Below are positions 55,401-63,444 of a stretch of DNA of 64,000 nucleotides, piece by piece (the first letter of the stretch is position 1; every line of letters starts with the position of its first letter). The position numbers were made by a program, and so were the translations under genes. The notes beneath the pieces were generated by a model. It was not told the origin of the DNA, did no database searches, and worked only from the letters and a program-made list of their open reading frames with translations. Source of the DNA: an uncultured Maribacter sp. (GTDB lineage: Bacteria; Bacteroidota; Bacteroidia; Flavobacteriales; Flavobacteriaceae); the NCBI RefSeq assembly GCF_947495965.1, contig NZ_CANMBB010000001.1, positions 957,728 to 1,021,727 of the forward strand, read 5' to 3'.

Positions 55401-58400
55401 TACACCTGCTCTAAGTTCTCATAACATTTCGGTTACCTATGATGAATATGCCTATGCAGATAGCCCTGTACAAAAAACCGAAAGTGATGTTAAAGATTTT
55501 AATTATACAATACCAAACTATTGGATTTCTTCAGATAATGCGGTGGAAATAGGAAACTCAGAAATTGAAGGTTTCATAATAGACATCTGTAAACAAGATG
55601 CTGGCGAAATAAATAATAACTGGTTACGCATAGATACAGGAGCAGATTATACTATTACAAATGCATTTTTAGTTAATGGTGCAACGGAAACACCTTTAAC
55701 TTTTACAGAAGAAAATGATGTTACTTATATACAGTTTGGAAATATGCAAGCTGGTAATTGGATTTGTAGAAAAATTCGTTTTGAAGGAACTTATACTTCT
55801 AGTGCTCCTATAGATTTAAGAATATCTCATAATTATGATTGTGTCGCATATCCAACTAACTTTAGTAGCATAGCTTTTTTCCATGAAGAAGTTTTTACAC
55901 TAGAACCTGCACCAGCAGCTATACAATTACAAATTTTAAGTGAGCCAACAACAACAGTAGATACCTGTACAGACTATGACATTGTATTAGAAACAAGAAA
56001 TGCTGGGGAAGCCGATTTAATTTCTCCTGTAATGAATTTTGATGTTCCTGGAGACATCTCGGCTATATTAATTAATGACATTATTATAGAATACCCTAGA
56101 GGTTCTGGTAATACAGAAAGTATAACCCCAACAATTACAGGCAATAATGTATCTGTAAATCTATTAGATCATACCTTAATTGCAGCAAATAACGGACTCG
56201 TAGGTTCTCTAAATTCTGCAAATATAAATGAGCAAATTGCAATAATTAGTTTAGATTTAAGTCCGCAATGTAATTACGTTTCTAACACTGGAACAGCATA
56301 TACCGTAACAGGAAATAATCCTTATGGTACCCCAGCAACAGGTAGTGGAAGTAGAACAGCAGCTAATCCAATAATTATTACTGGTGCAGAACCCCCTTAT
56401 AGTACAGACAATTCTTTATCTATAACAAACGCTGCTCGTTTAGAAGGTTGTACACCAGAAACAGTAGATGTTACCACTTCTATTATAGATGGTACTACTG
56501 GTACTAGTGATTTTGTAAGAATAATTCTTCCAGATGGCGTACATTATGTACCTTCTTCTTTTGCATCCACAAGTGCATTACAATTAACTTATATTACTAC
56601 AAATACGGTTGGTAATCATCAAGAAGTAGAACTACAACTTCCGCAAGGAGCAACGGCATCAGATATTTTATCTTATAGTTTTAATATTACGAACCAGTCT
56701 ACTAGCTGTACAACCTCTGCAAATATAGATGTAACAACCTTTGTAACTACAAATGCTTTAAATTGTAATGGAGTTGCGTGTGGTACTACAGAAATTTTTA
56801 CAGGAGACAGCACAATTCCACTAGAAACATTTAAATCGGAAATAGCATTATCTTCTGTAACTCCACAAGGAACTTATAGCAATAGTGGTTCGGACTATAC
56901 CTATTCTATAGATTTTAGTATTGATAATATTGGTGCATATACCATTGCATCTGGAGCAAGTTATTCTGTTTATTGTACCGATACATCAGATAATAAATCG
57001 GGACCTGCAATTTATACAGGAAGTTTAGATGCCGAAATACTAAGTGGAAATACTATTAACGAAACCGATTCTTTTACAACTACTACTTTTTGTGGAGTAG
57101 GTACTAACTTATTAATAGAATTAGAACCAGCTGTTGGAAACTGCTTTTGTAATGCTGTTTCGTTTTTAATTTCAACTACTAATGACTCGGCAGATTTATC
57201 GCTTAGCAAATCCGTTTCAAATACCAATCCAAATATTGGAGACTCTATAACTTTTACTATAGACCTTACTAATAATGGACCTAATGATGCCACTAATGTT
57301 AGCATCCAAGATATAGTTCCTGTTGGGTATACTATAAATGCTACTTCTATCTCTAACGGCGGTTCCATTACTGGAAATACCATTACTTGGAATTTAGCAA
57401 CAGTAACAAACGGTACAACTACTTTAACTTATGAGGTCTCTGTAAATGCACCTACTGGTGCAACAGACGAATATAAAAATATTGCACAAGTAACCGCTAG
57501 TGATCAAATAGATCCAGATTCTACACCAAATAATGATGATGGTGACCAGTCTGAAGATGATGAAGATACCGTAGATAATGTTTCTGTAAATGAACAAGCA
57601 GATTTATCACTTAGCAAATCTGTTTCTGATACCAATCCAAATATTGGAGATTCTATAATTTTTACTATAGACCTTATCAATAATGGACCTAATGATGCCA
57701 CTAATGTTAGCATCCAAGATATAGTTCCTGTTGGGTATACTGTAAATGCTACTTCTATCTCTAACGGTGGTTCTCTTTCTGGAAATACCATTACTTGGAA
57801 TTTAGCAACAGTAACAAACGGTACAACTACTTTAACTTATGAGGTCTCTGTAAATGCACCTACTGGCGCAACAGATGAATATAAAAATATTGCACAAGTA
57901 ACCGCTAGTGATCAAATAGATCCAGACTCTACACCAAATAATGATGATGGCGACCAGTCTGAAGATGATGAAGATACTGTAGATAATGTTTCTATTGCAA
58001 CGGTAGACTTAAGTTTAGATAAACAACTAGCATCAACTTCTAGTTCAAATCCAAATATTGGAGAAGAAGTAACTTTTGAGATTACAGTAACAAACTCAGG
58101 AACAGATACAGCAACAGGAATAGTAATAGAAGATTACATACCTATTGGTCTAAATGTAGATGCGTCTTCTATTTCTAATGGAGGAATCTACGCTGGCAAT
58201 ACAATTACATGGGTAATAAATTCTATAACACCTGGAGATATAATTTTAAGCTACTCTGTTAGTATTAATGAACCTACAGGAGCTACAGATGAATATAAAA
58301 ATGTAGTACAGGTTACAAGGACTAATGAATTAGATATAGATTCTACTCCAGATAATTATGATGCTAATACTCCTAATGAAGATGATGAAAGTGAATATAT

Positions 58401-59067
58401 AATTACAAATGCAACTACAGATATTGCAATAAACAAAACCGCATCTATAACTACAGCGGCGGTTGGGGATCAATTGGTATTTACTATAAGCGCTACAAAT
58501 CTAGGAACCATAGAAGCTACAAACATAGAAGTAGAAGAAATTATACCAAATGGTTTTGAGTTTGTGTCACAAAACACTTCACATGGAACTTATGATTATA
58601 CTATTGGTAGTTGGACCATTCCTTCATTAAACACTAATGAATCTGCAGAATTAAATCTAACGGTAGAAGTAATAGAGGGAACAAATTATACTAATGTAGC
58701 AAGAATGTCTTTTGTAGACCAAATGGATTTAAATACAGATAATGATGAATCTGAAGTTACCATTTCTGTAGAAGAAGAATGCTTAGTTATTTACAATGAA
58801 TTTTCACCAAATAATGACGGTAGTAACGAGTTCTTTTTTATTGAATGTATAGAAAATTATCCAAATAATTTTCTGCAAATATTTAACCGTTGGGGAACTT
58901 TAGTTTATGAAACAAAAGGATACAACAATAATTGGGATGGTACTTCTGAGGGTAGAGCTACTGCAAATGCAGAACAAAAATTACCAATTGGCACATATTA
59001 TTATATCCTTCTTTTAAATGAAAACCAAAAAGAACCAAAAACAGGATGGTTATACATTACACGTTAA
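52450..59067 (+). CDS. giant secreted DUF11-repeat protein with type B T9SS sorting domain
   Basis: This 2205-residue protein has an N-terminal hydrophobic export signal (about 18-36, ending GFSQ). A long Thr/Asn-rich beta region (to about 1575) has scattered cysteines. Then come four DUF11-type Ig-like repeats (about 1581-1712, 1717-1848, 1852-1985 and 1990-2110). The first two are almost identical and end in an acidic DPDSTPNNDDGDQSEDDED stretch likely to bind Ca2+. The end, YNEFSPNNDGSNEFFFI to GTYYYILLL, is the gliding-motility-associated CHU_C/TIGR04131 type B domain. It is probably a surface adhesin exported with its PorP/SprF partner. Confidence 0.92.
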   Translation: MHVKSFLDLNKSISNRVHLLLLFIFILFSLNTGFSQINNGNFRVDLSSTNMGPCGGSNDGVSTVGITAKMANINTFKINFDLPDGVTYQTGTAIITNQTGSSNFTLSEFDITDLNNPIFQIERPSNANWQVSDFVEFTFSKTAACEAVQYSYNGGLFKDAHTITYIQGTSARSHNDTDVTVNAYSFLSAYLAVEDITTENALVGQTTNRPITITNSGNGSIQSFVHDVEISSGLQSNYELSFNGTILTPSINGNIYTYQIDLNTAPFAGQVGDGDALFENENIVLNERLILTNCADNQVTRHSPKWGCSPGTYCQIGVQIPGFIGVDQEWSDIYLYTVSEPRPRWDAPVTYTYRLENDASADNAYNVNFNIGFTWDSRYSSTGFNPMYGDDNNTNRELSNFRFSGGTNFSPQRWPTTTTSGTGLGSYLFGADFFTSDPDGAGGLEDLDGDGFYDDMLPGASTEISVDLTMLQLNPACDPYNGTYSESLSLNLDTWTVNKCNNSNKTLRKELERHYVRRDALFNWDFPEDYDLDAEDGSVFNLNFIGSFVASNQSPTCNGIEMFSNDPSTIYRAVLDIENGITLDASADSRYVQVGNQIIFTETQLEDFEYNSYALRIPINFPLNIDCSTYSGPEELTLNYTTSYESSCYDKDLHCGAFNITTHCPNACTGPTTTSFDAHRTTSGWTDDSMSTKVTLDPNIHATKYYMAKDKMVVTSSAIMESSTQDNLHFEMRYVTDNGQSMADIITFTDGTITINDISTGTPQTFPITNSPVITTQGTNDNFFTLDLSSYQSLISGTYQYGEGLEADEISLELNFEFKEDFPEEARLYEFYSFQGRFYSLDGSSNEVGCGTYNERAFFFQNTIEINADINDSVNGCDEKWLYVGLSQASGVADKFPDEFRPPLLWDNTTIQIPDGMQFNNLASSYGYPNVMPENQDPASWNNGLNYSVSGNIVTITPGPRFSHLDQGGNYYPSVSISLTATSATPALSSHNISVTYDEYAYADSPVQKTESDVKDFNYTIPNYWISSDNAVEIGNSEIEGFIIDICKQDAGEINNNWLRIDTGADYTITNAFLVNGATETPLTFTEENDVTYIQFGNMQAGNWICRKIRFEGTYTSSAPIDLRISHNYDCVAYPTNFSSIAFFHEEVFTLEPAPAAIQLQILSEPTTTVDTCTDYDIVLETRNAGEADLISPVMNFDVPGDISAILINDIIIEYPRGSGNTESITPTITGNNVSVNLLDHTLIAANNGLVGSLNSANINEQIAIISLDLSPQCNYVSNTGTAYTVTGNNPYGTPATGSGSRTAANPIIITGAEPPYSTDNSLSITNAARLEGCTPETVDVTTSIIDGTTGTSDFVRIILPDGVHYVPSSFASTSALQLTYITTNTVGNHQEVELQLPQGATASDILSYSFNITNQSTSCTTSANIDVTTFVTTNALNCNGVACGTTEIFTGDSTIPLETFKSEIALSSVTPQGTYSNSGSDYTYSIDFSIDNIGAYTIASGASYSVYCTDTSDNKSGPAIYTGSLDAEILSGNTINETDSFTTTTFCGVGTNLLIELEPAVGNCFCNAVSFLISTTNDSADLSLSKSVSNTNPNIGDSITFTIDLTNNGPNDATNVSIQDIVPVGYTINATSISNGGSITGNTITWNLATVTNGTTTLTYEVSVNAPTGATDEYKNIAQVTASDQIDPDSTPNNDDGDQSEDDEDTVDNVSVNEQADLSLSKSVSDTNPNIGDSIIFTIDLINNGPNDATNVSIQDIVPVGYTVNATSISNGGSLSGNTITWNLATVTNGTTTLTYEVSVNAPTGATDEYKNIAQVTASDQIDPDSTPNNDDGDQSEDDEDTVDNVSIATVDLSLDKQLASTSSSNPNIGEEVTFEITVTNSGTDTATGIVIEDYIPIGLNVDASSISNGGIYAGNTITWVINSITPGDIILSYSVSINEPTGATDEYKNVVQVTRTNELDIDSTPDNYDANTPNEDDESEYIITNATTDIAINKTASITTAAVGDQLVFTISATNLGTIEATNIEVEEIIPNGFEFVSQNTSHGTYDYTIGSWTIPSLNTNESAELNLTVEVIEGTNYTNVARMSFVDQMDLNTDNDESEVTISVEEECLVIYNEFSPNNDGSNEFFFIECIENYPNNFLQIFNRWGTLVYETKGYNNNWDGTSEGRATANAEQKLPIGTYYYILLLNENQKEPKTGWLYITR
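57190..57993 (+). repeat. near-identical 408-bp tandem duplication within the giant protein gene
   Basis: Copies at 57190-57585 and 57598-57993 repeat with a 408-base (136-codon) period. The encoded 132-residue units differ at only six positions, and synonymous changes are few. This implies recent duplication or gene conversion and a potential for length variation by slippage or recombination. Confidence 0.9.
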
Positions 59068-59071
59068 AAAA

Positions 59072-60007
59072 ATGAATACTAAAAAACGACATATAATTCC
59101 AAAATTAAGTTTCATTGCAATGTTTCTCCTATGTGTTCCTAACCTATTTGGACAGCAAGAACCGCAATACACCCAATACAACTATAATACCATGACGGTA
59201 AATCCCGGGTACACGGGTTCTAGAGGGCATTTTGCTGCAATTTCACTATTTAGAAGTCAGTGGGTTGGCTTAGAGGGTTCTCCAAAAACTATTTCGTTGG
59301 GATTAGATTCTCCTTTTGAAAAGTTTGACGGAATTGGTTTATCTATTGTACAAGATCAAATTGGCCCATCTAGTGAAACTTTTATTGATGTTAATTATGC
59401 CCATAATATTATATTAAATAGAAAAGGACACAAATTAGCTCTTGGAGTAAAAGCCGGTGGACGTTTTTTAAGTGTAGACTGGTCTAAAGGAACATTTAGA
59501 GACCCAGATGTTCTCTTTAATGAGAATATAAATAGTGAATTTTTACCAACAGTTGGTGCTGGTCTTTTTTACTATACTGGTAATGCTTATTTAGGAGTTT
59601 CTACCCCAAATATTTTATATAACAAACGGTATGACGTTTTAGAAGAGTCCGTTGGCAAAGACCGCATGCACTTATATTTTATAGGTGGTTATGTGTTTAA
59701 TATAAACCCTTTATTAAAATTTAAGCCATCTACTTTTGTTAAGTATGTAGAGGGAGCTCCACTTATAGCAGACCTTTCTCTAAACTTCTTGTTATACGAA
59801 AGACTAAATTTAGGCGTTAACTATAGATGGGATGATTCTGTCGGAGCACTTTTTGGCTTTCAAATTAGCCCACAATTTAACATAGGGTACGCTTATGATT
59901 ACAATACTAATGAACTAAATGCTTATAACTCGGGTACGCACGAGATTTTTATACGATACCAACTAATATCTAAATTAACCAAAATTAAATCCCCAAGGTT
60001 TTTCTAA
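59072..60007 (+). CDS. PorP/SprF family type IX secretion system membrane protein
   Basis: This protein of about 311 residues has a signal peptide ending at FGQ and then EPQYTQYNYNTMTVNPGYTGSRG, the defining start of PorP/SprF. The rest is a beta-barrel pattern ending GTHEIFIRYQL. SprF-like proteins are needed for secretion and cell-surface attachment of the neighbouring type B-signal protein. The ATG at 59072, 4 bases after the giant gene's stop, is preferred over 59018, which lies inside that gene. Confidence 0.95.
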   Translation: MNTKKRHIIPKLSFIAMFLLCVPNLFGQQEPQYTQYNYNTMTVNPGYTGSRGHFAAISLFRSQWVGLEGSPKTISLGLDSPFEKFDGIGLSIVQDQIGPSSETFIDVNYAHNIILNRKGHKLALGVKAGGRFLSVDWSKGTFRDPDVLFNENINSEFLPTVGAGLFYYTGNAYLGVSTPNILYNKRYDVLEESVGKDRMHLYFIGGYVFNINPLLKFKPSTFVKYVEGAPLIADLSLNFLLYERLNLGVNYRWDDSVGALFGFQISPQFNIGYAYDYNTNELNAYNSGTHEIFIRYQLISKLTKIKSPRFF

Positions 60008-60018
60008 TTACCCAAGTC

Positions 60019-62463
60019 ATGAAAAAACTACTTACAGCTTTTATCTTTTTTCTATCCTTAAGCCTTAGTGCGCAAGAGAAAGAAAATAGTGCTATGTTAC
60101 AACCAGGCACAAATCTTAGCCCCATACTGGAGCAAGAAACAAATGAAATTTCTTTTGCTCAGGCAGCAGAAGCAAATACTATTGCACATAGAACTTTTAC
60201 AAACCTTACTGATATTTATAATGGCTATTATATAATTGCTGGTGTTTTTAATAAAAATCAAGAAAAAGCTGCTAAAAAATATAAGAAAAAAGGGTATAAC
60301 TCTGGTTACATTTTAAACCCTGAAAATAGATTAAATTACTTATATATTGATTATCAGAGTGATTGGAAAGAGTCTATAACAAAAGTAACATCTAAATTTA
60401 ATGGTAAATTTAAAGATGAAGTTTGGATAATGGAAGTAGAGAATAGCAAACCCGCTATGCAAAATCCTACTAAAGAAGATTTTATTACAAATAATTCTTC
60501 AGAAAAAAGTATTAGCGAAAATTTAACCTCTAAAAACATAGACGGTACCCCTAACAAAAGTAAACTTATTCAAAGAGCAGATTACTATTTTAATAAAATG
60601 TGGTACGCAGAAGCAGCAGATTTATATGAAATAGCTCTTAAAAAGAACGAAAAAAATTACTCCTACGATGTTTTACAAAAAGCAGGAGATTCCCATTACT
60701 TTAATACCGATATGGAAAAAGCATACCATTGGTATAACATACTTTATGAAAAGTATGAAAAAGAAATGTCTGCCGATAATATTTTTAAATACGCACACTC
60801 TCTTAAAGGAACAGGTAAATACGCTAGATCTAAACGTTTAATGCGTTTATACAATAGAAAATTAAAGAGAGAAGACCTTAGTCCAATAAATAATACAGAG
60901 AAAGCTACTCCTAATGAAATTGTTTTAGATAATATTTTAGGAACAAGCAAAAAGTTTGAAGTAAAAAATCTTTCTGTAAACTCAGAATATTCAGAATTTT
61001 CTCCAATGTTTCATGATGATAATAGGGTTGTATATGCTTCTGCTAAAGACTCTTCTTTTTTTAATACCAGACGGTATAAATGGAACGATCAGCCATACCT
61101 AGATTTGTATGTTGCCAAGATAAATGAAGAATCTCAAGAGCTAAAAGATGCTATTAAATTTTCTAAAAAGGTAAATACAAAATACCATGAGGCAGCAGTG
61201 ACTTTTGCTCCAGATAACAGAACCATGTATTTTACAAGAAATAATTATGGTAAAAAATTAAAGAGAGATAAAAAAGGGGTAAACCACCTTAAAATTTATC
61301 AATCTAAAAAAGTAGATGGAGAATGGACAGAGGCTACAGAACTACCTTTTAATAGTGATAATTACTCCACAGGACACCCAGCTTTAAGTCCAGATGGTAA
61401 AGAATTATACTTTGTTTCTGATATGCCAGGAAGTATTGGAGAAACCGATATTTTTATGGTAGATGTTCGTGAAGATGGTAGTTTTTCTGAACCTAGAAAT
61501 TTAGGGCCAGAAATTAATACTGAAAGAAGAGAAATGTTCCCTTTTATTAATGATAAAAAACTTTATTTTTCTTCAGACGGGCATACAGGTCTTGGTGGTT
61601 TAGATGTTTATGAAGTATCTTTTGAAGAAGAGGAAGGCTTTTTAGATGTAGTTAACTTAGGACAACCTATTAATAGTAATAAAGATGATTTCTCTTATAT
61701 AATAGATGAAGAAACTCAAAAAGGCTACTTTGCTTCTAATAGAGACGGTGGTAAAGGAGATGATGATATTTATGCCTTTAAAAACTTAGTTTTAGAAGAA
61801 GTGCCTGCTAATGTAAATGCAATTGCTGGTGTTGTAACTGAGTTAATTACAGGTGATTTTATGCCAAAAGCATTAGTAGAATTATTAGATGAAAATAACA
61901 TTAAACTAAAAGAAGTAATAACTGGTGATGATGGTAGCTTTATTTTCGAAGACTTAGAAGCTACAACCAAATATGTTATAAAAACCACTAAAGGCACTTA
62001 TTTTGATGACTTGCAAGAGGTTACTACAAAAGAAAACGATACAATTAGTGTAGATGTTTCTTTACGTAAGCTAAAAGAAATGATTGCTGTAGAAGATGGT
62101 ATTAAGAAGCTAAAAACAGAAATGATTCACTTTGACTTTGATAGATCTTACATACGTGAAGATGCTGCTGTAGAACTAGACAAACTTGTAGAAGTAATGA
62201 CAGAATATCCTAATATGGTTATTAAAATTGAGTCTCATACCGATTCTAGAGGTAAAAGAGCCTATAACAAATACCTATCAGACAAAAGGGCTAAATCTTC
62301 TAGAGACTATATAATCTCTAAAGGTATTGCTGCAGAACGTATAGAAAGTGCTATAGGTTATGGCGAAGAAAGGTTAATGAATGAATGTGATGGTACTGTT
62401 AGGTGTACAGAGCAAAAACACTACCTAAACCGTAGATCAGAATTTATAATAGTAAAAATGTAA
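60019..62463 (+). CDS. SPOR/TPR/PD40/OmpA envelope protein (PorE-like) of the T9SS adhesin operon
   Basis: This 814-residue protein has a signal peptide (ending LSAQ) and a SPOR-like segment near 72-140 (YNGYYIIAGVFNKNQEKAAKKYKKKGY). TPR-like helices follow (about 180-280), then a WD40/PD40-type propeller (about 320-590) with several SPDGKELYFVSD-like repeats. A carboxypeptidase-like Ig domain (about 600-680) precedes a C-terminal OmpA domain (about 700-814) with HTDSRGKRAYNKYLSDKRA, which binds peptidoglycan. Similar OmpA proteins accompany SprF/PorP genes in Bacteroidota. It likely anchors the secretion complex to the wall. Confidence 0.92.
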   Translation: MKKLLTAFIFFLSLSLSAQEKENSAMLQPGTNLSPILEQETNEISFAQAAEANTIAHRTFTNLTDIYNGYYIIAGVFNKNQEKAAKKYKKKGYNSGYILNPENRLNYLYIDYQSDWKESITKVTSKFNGKFKDEVWIMEVENSKPAMQNPTKEDFITNNSSEKSISENLTSKNIDGTPNKSKLIQRADYYFNKMWYAEAADLYEIALKKNEKNYSYDVLQKAGDSHYFNTDMEKAYHWYNILYEKYEKEMSADNIFKYAHSLKGTGKYARSKRLMRLYNRKLKREDLSPINNTEKATPNEIVLDNILGTSKKFEVKNLSVNSEYSEFSPMFHDDNRVVYASAKDSSFFNTRRYKWNDQPYLDLYVAKINEESQELKDAIKFSKKVNTKYHEAAVTFAPDNRTMYFTRNNYGKKLKRDKKGVNHLKIYQSKKVDGEWTEATELPFNSDNYSTGHPALSPDGKELYFVSDMPGSIGETDIFMVDVREDGSFSEPRNLGPEINTERREMFPFINDKKLYFSSDGHTGLGGLDVYEVSFEEEEGFLDVVNLGQPINSNKDDFSYIIDEETQKGYFASNRDGGKGDDDIYAFKNLVLEEVPANVNAIAGVVTELITGDFMPKALVELLDENNIKLKEVITGDDGSFIFEDLEATTKYVIKTTKGTYFDDLQEVTTKENDTISVDVSLRKLKEMIAVEDGIKKLKTEMIHFDFDRSYIREDAAVELDKLVEVMTEYPNMVIKIESHTDSRGKRAYNKYLSDKRAKSSRDYIISKGIAAERIESAIGYGEERLMNECDGTVRCTEQKHYLNRRSEFIIVKM

Positions 62464-62484
62464 AAAACTTTTAACCCATATAAT

Positions 62485-62520
62485 AGCCCATAGATATATG
62501 AGATCTATGGGCTTTTTTAT
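62485..62520 (+). terminator. terminator of the adhesin operon
   Basis: AGCCCATAGAT (62485-62495) and ATCTATGGGCT (62503-62513) form a perfect 11-bp stem followed by T6, just downstream of the OmpA-protein gene. Confidence 0.92.
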
Positions 62521-62565
62521 TGCCTAATATTCTACTGTCTAATACTTAAATAAGCACAAATTAAT

Positions 62566-62599
62566 TTTTCACAACAAAAGTGGGTATTTTCACAACAAA
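62566..62599 (+). promoter_or_regulatory. two direct repeats TTTTCACAACAAA spaced 21 bases
   Basis: Identical 13-base copies at 62566-62578 and 62587-62599 start exactly 21 bases apart, two helical turns. They lie about 80-113 bases before the first 56-residue gene. Paired direct repeats at this spacing are typical of LytTR-type regulators, whose core GTT is present on the opposite strand. The 12-base core also occurs at 52351. Confidence 0.5.
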
Positions 62600-62678
62600 C
62601 ACAAGACTAATACATACCTTATAAGCTCATTTATAGTTATGTATACATAATACTTTTTAACCCCAAATCCCAAAAATC

Positions 62679-62849
62679 ATGAAAAATGTCCTACTTATTA
62701 AAGAGATTTATCTCGAAGCATTTAAAAGCTTAGGGAGTAAAATTGTAAAATCATATTTTAAAATATTCACTTGGTTTTGCTTTGCCAGTTTTCTTGTAGT
62801 GCTCTATGCTCTTATTTTTAGAATAGCTACTGGTTTCCCGTTTCAATAA
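62679..62849 (+). CDS. 56-residue membrane protein, paralogue A (DUF6747-like)
   Basis: This short protein, begun by ATG at 62679, has an amphipathic N-terminal part KEIYLEAFKSLGSKIVKSYFK and one transmembrane helix (about 30-50, TWFCFASFLVVLYALIFRI), ending ATGFPFQ. It aligns without gaps over its whole length with the gene at 63165. I recall a Flavobacteriaceae family, DUF6747, with this pattern, but cannot confirm it. It has a leader with paired direct repeats and its own terminator. Conservation as a duplicate argues strongly that it is a real gene. Function unknown. Confidence 0.88.
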   Translation: MKNVLLIKEIYLEAFKSLGSKIVKSYFKIFTWFCFASFLVVLYALIFRIATGFPFQ

Positions 62850-63164
62850 AAAATATTACAACCAACCAATTTTAAGAAAAAGTGTCTTTTTAAGACGCTT
62901 TTTCTTTTTTCATGACTAATTCTGAAATTTAAATCTATAAGAATCAAAGACAAATCTTACAAATAAATACGAAAAAATGGTAATTGCCTGTTTTTTGTAA
63001 GCAAATGCTTAAAACTCTCTTAGTAAGTTAGCCCATAAAATTGCTGTTTATCTATGCGCCTGCAAATAAACCCCTTACATCCTTTTAATTCAGCGTTTTA
63101 GCCAAAGGTTTTTCCCTCATTCAAAACATATCGGAACTTTGCAGCGAACCAAATATTGTTTACT
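62850..63164. other. 315-base region between the two 56-residue genes
   Basis: No gene is seen. It contains the terminator at 62876-62910 and, near 63134-63141, GAACTTTG, which is close to the -7 consensus and could start the second gene. The TTTTCACAACAAA repeats found before the first copy are absent here, so the two paralogues may be regulated differently. Confidence 0.5.
62876..62910 (+). terminator. terminator of small membrane protein A
   Basis: GAAAAAGTGTCTT (62876-62888) pairs with AAGACGCTTTTTC (62892-62904), one G-T wobble, followed by T6. Confidence 0.88.
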
Positions 63165-63335
63165 ATGGAGAAATTATTACTATTAAAAGAAATTTATTTT
63201 GAAGCTTTTAAAAATTGGGGAAGCCAGTTTTTAAAAAGATATTTTAAAGTGCTTTCTTGGGTGTGCGTTTTTTTAATTGCTGTTGCCTTATATGCACTAA
63301 TATTTAGAATGTCTACTGGATTTGCCTTTGTATAA
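63165..63335 (+). CDS. 56-residue membrane protein, paralogue B (DUF6747-like)
   Basis: It has the same length and plan as the gene at 62679: KEIYFEAFKNWGSQFLKRYFK, a transmembrane helix (about 30-50), and ALYALIFRMSTGFAFV. About half of the residues are identical, with the motif KEIY(L/F)EAFK, the YFK and the LYALIFR.(A/S)TGF block conserved. It has its own leader and a strong terminator. A single-pass inner membrane peptide with an amphipathic cytoplasmic arm is the likely topology. Function unknown. Confidence 0.88.
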   Translation: MEKLLLLKEIYFEAFKNWGSQFLKRYFKVLSWVCVFLIAVALYALIFRMSTGFAFV

Positions 63336-63360
63336 AAAGCAAATCAAAGTTATAAAAATA

Positions 63361-63400
63361 AAAAGCTCATTAGCAGTCGCTAATGAGCTTTTTATTTTTA
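63361..63400. terminator. terminator between convergent genes
   Basis: AAAAGCTCATTAGC (63361-63374) and GCTAATGAGCTTTT (63379-63392) form a 14-bp stem with a 4-base loop, with T-runs on both strands. It serves the small membrane protein on the plus strand and probably the DUF4837-type gene on the minus strand. Confidence 0.92.
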
Positions 63401-63444
63401 AACAAGGTAAAGAGTGAGTTTATTAAAACATCGCCTTAAAAGGT

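Noticed and set aside
57012-57791. Two similar minus-strand open frames within the DUF11 repeats
   Set aside because: Their similarity to each other only mirrors the duplicated sense-strand repeat.
52450-59067. Possible CRISPR or tandem array from repeated sequence
   Set aside because: The 408-base period, continuous reading frame and protein domain boundaries show a coding duplication, not repeats with unique spacers.
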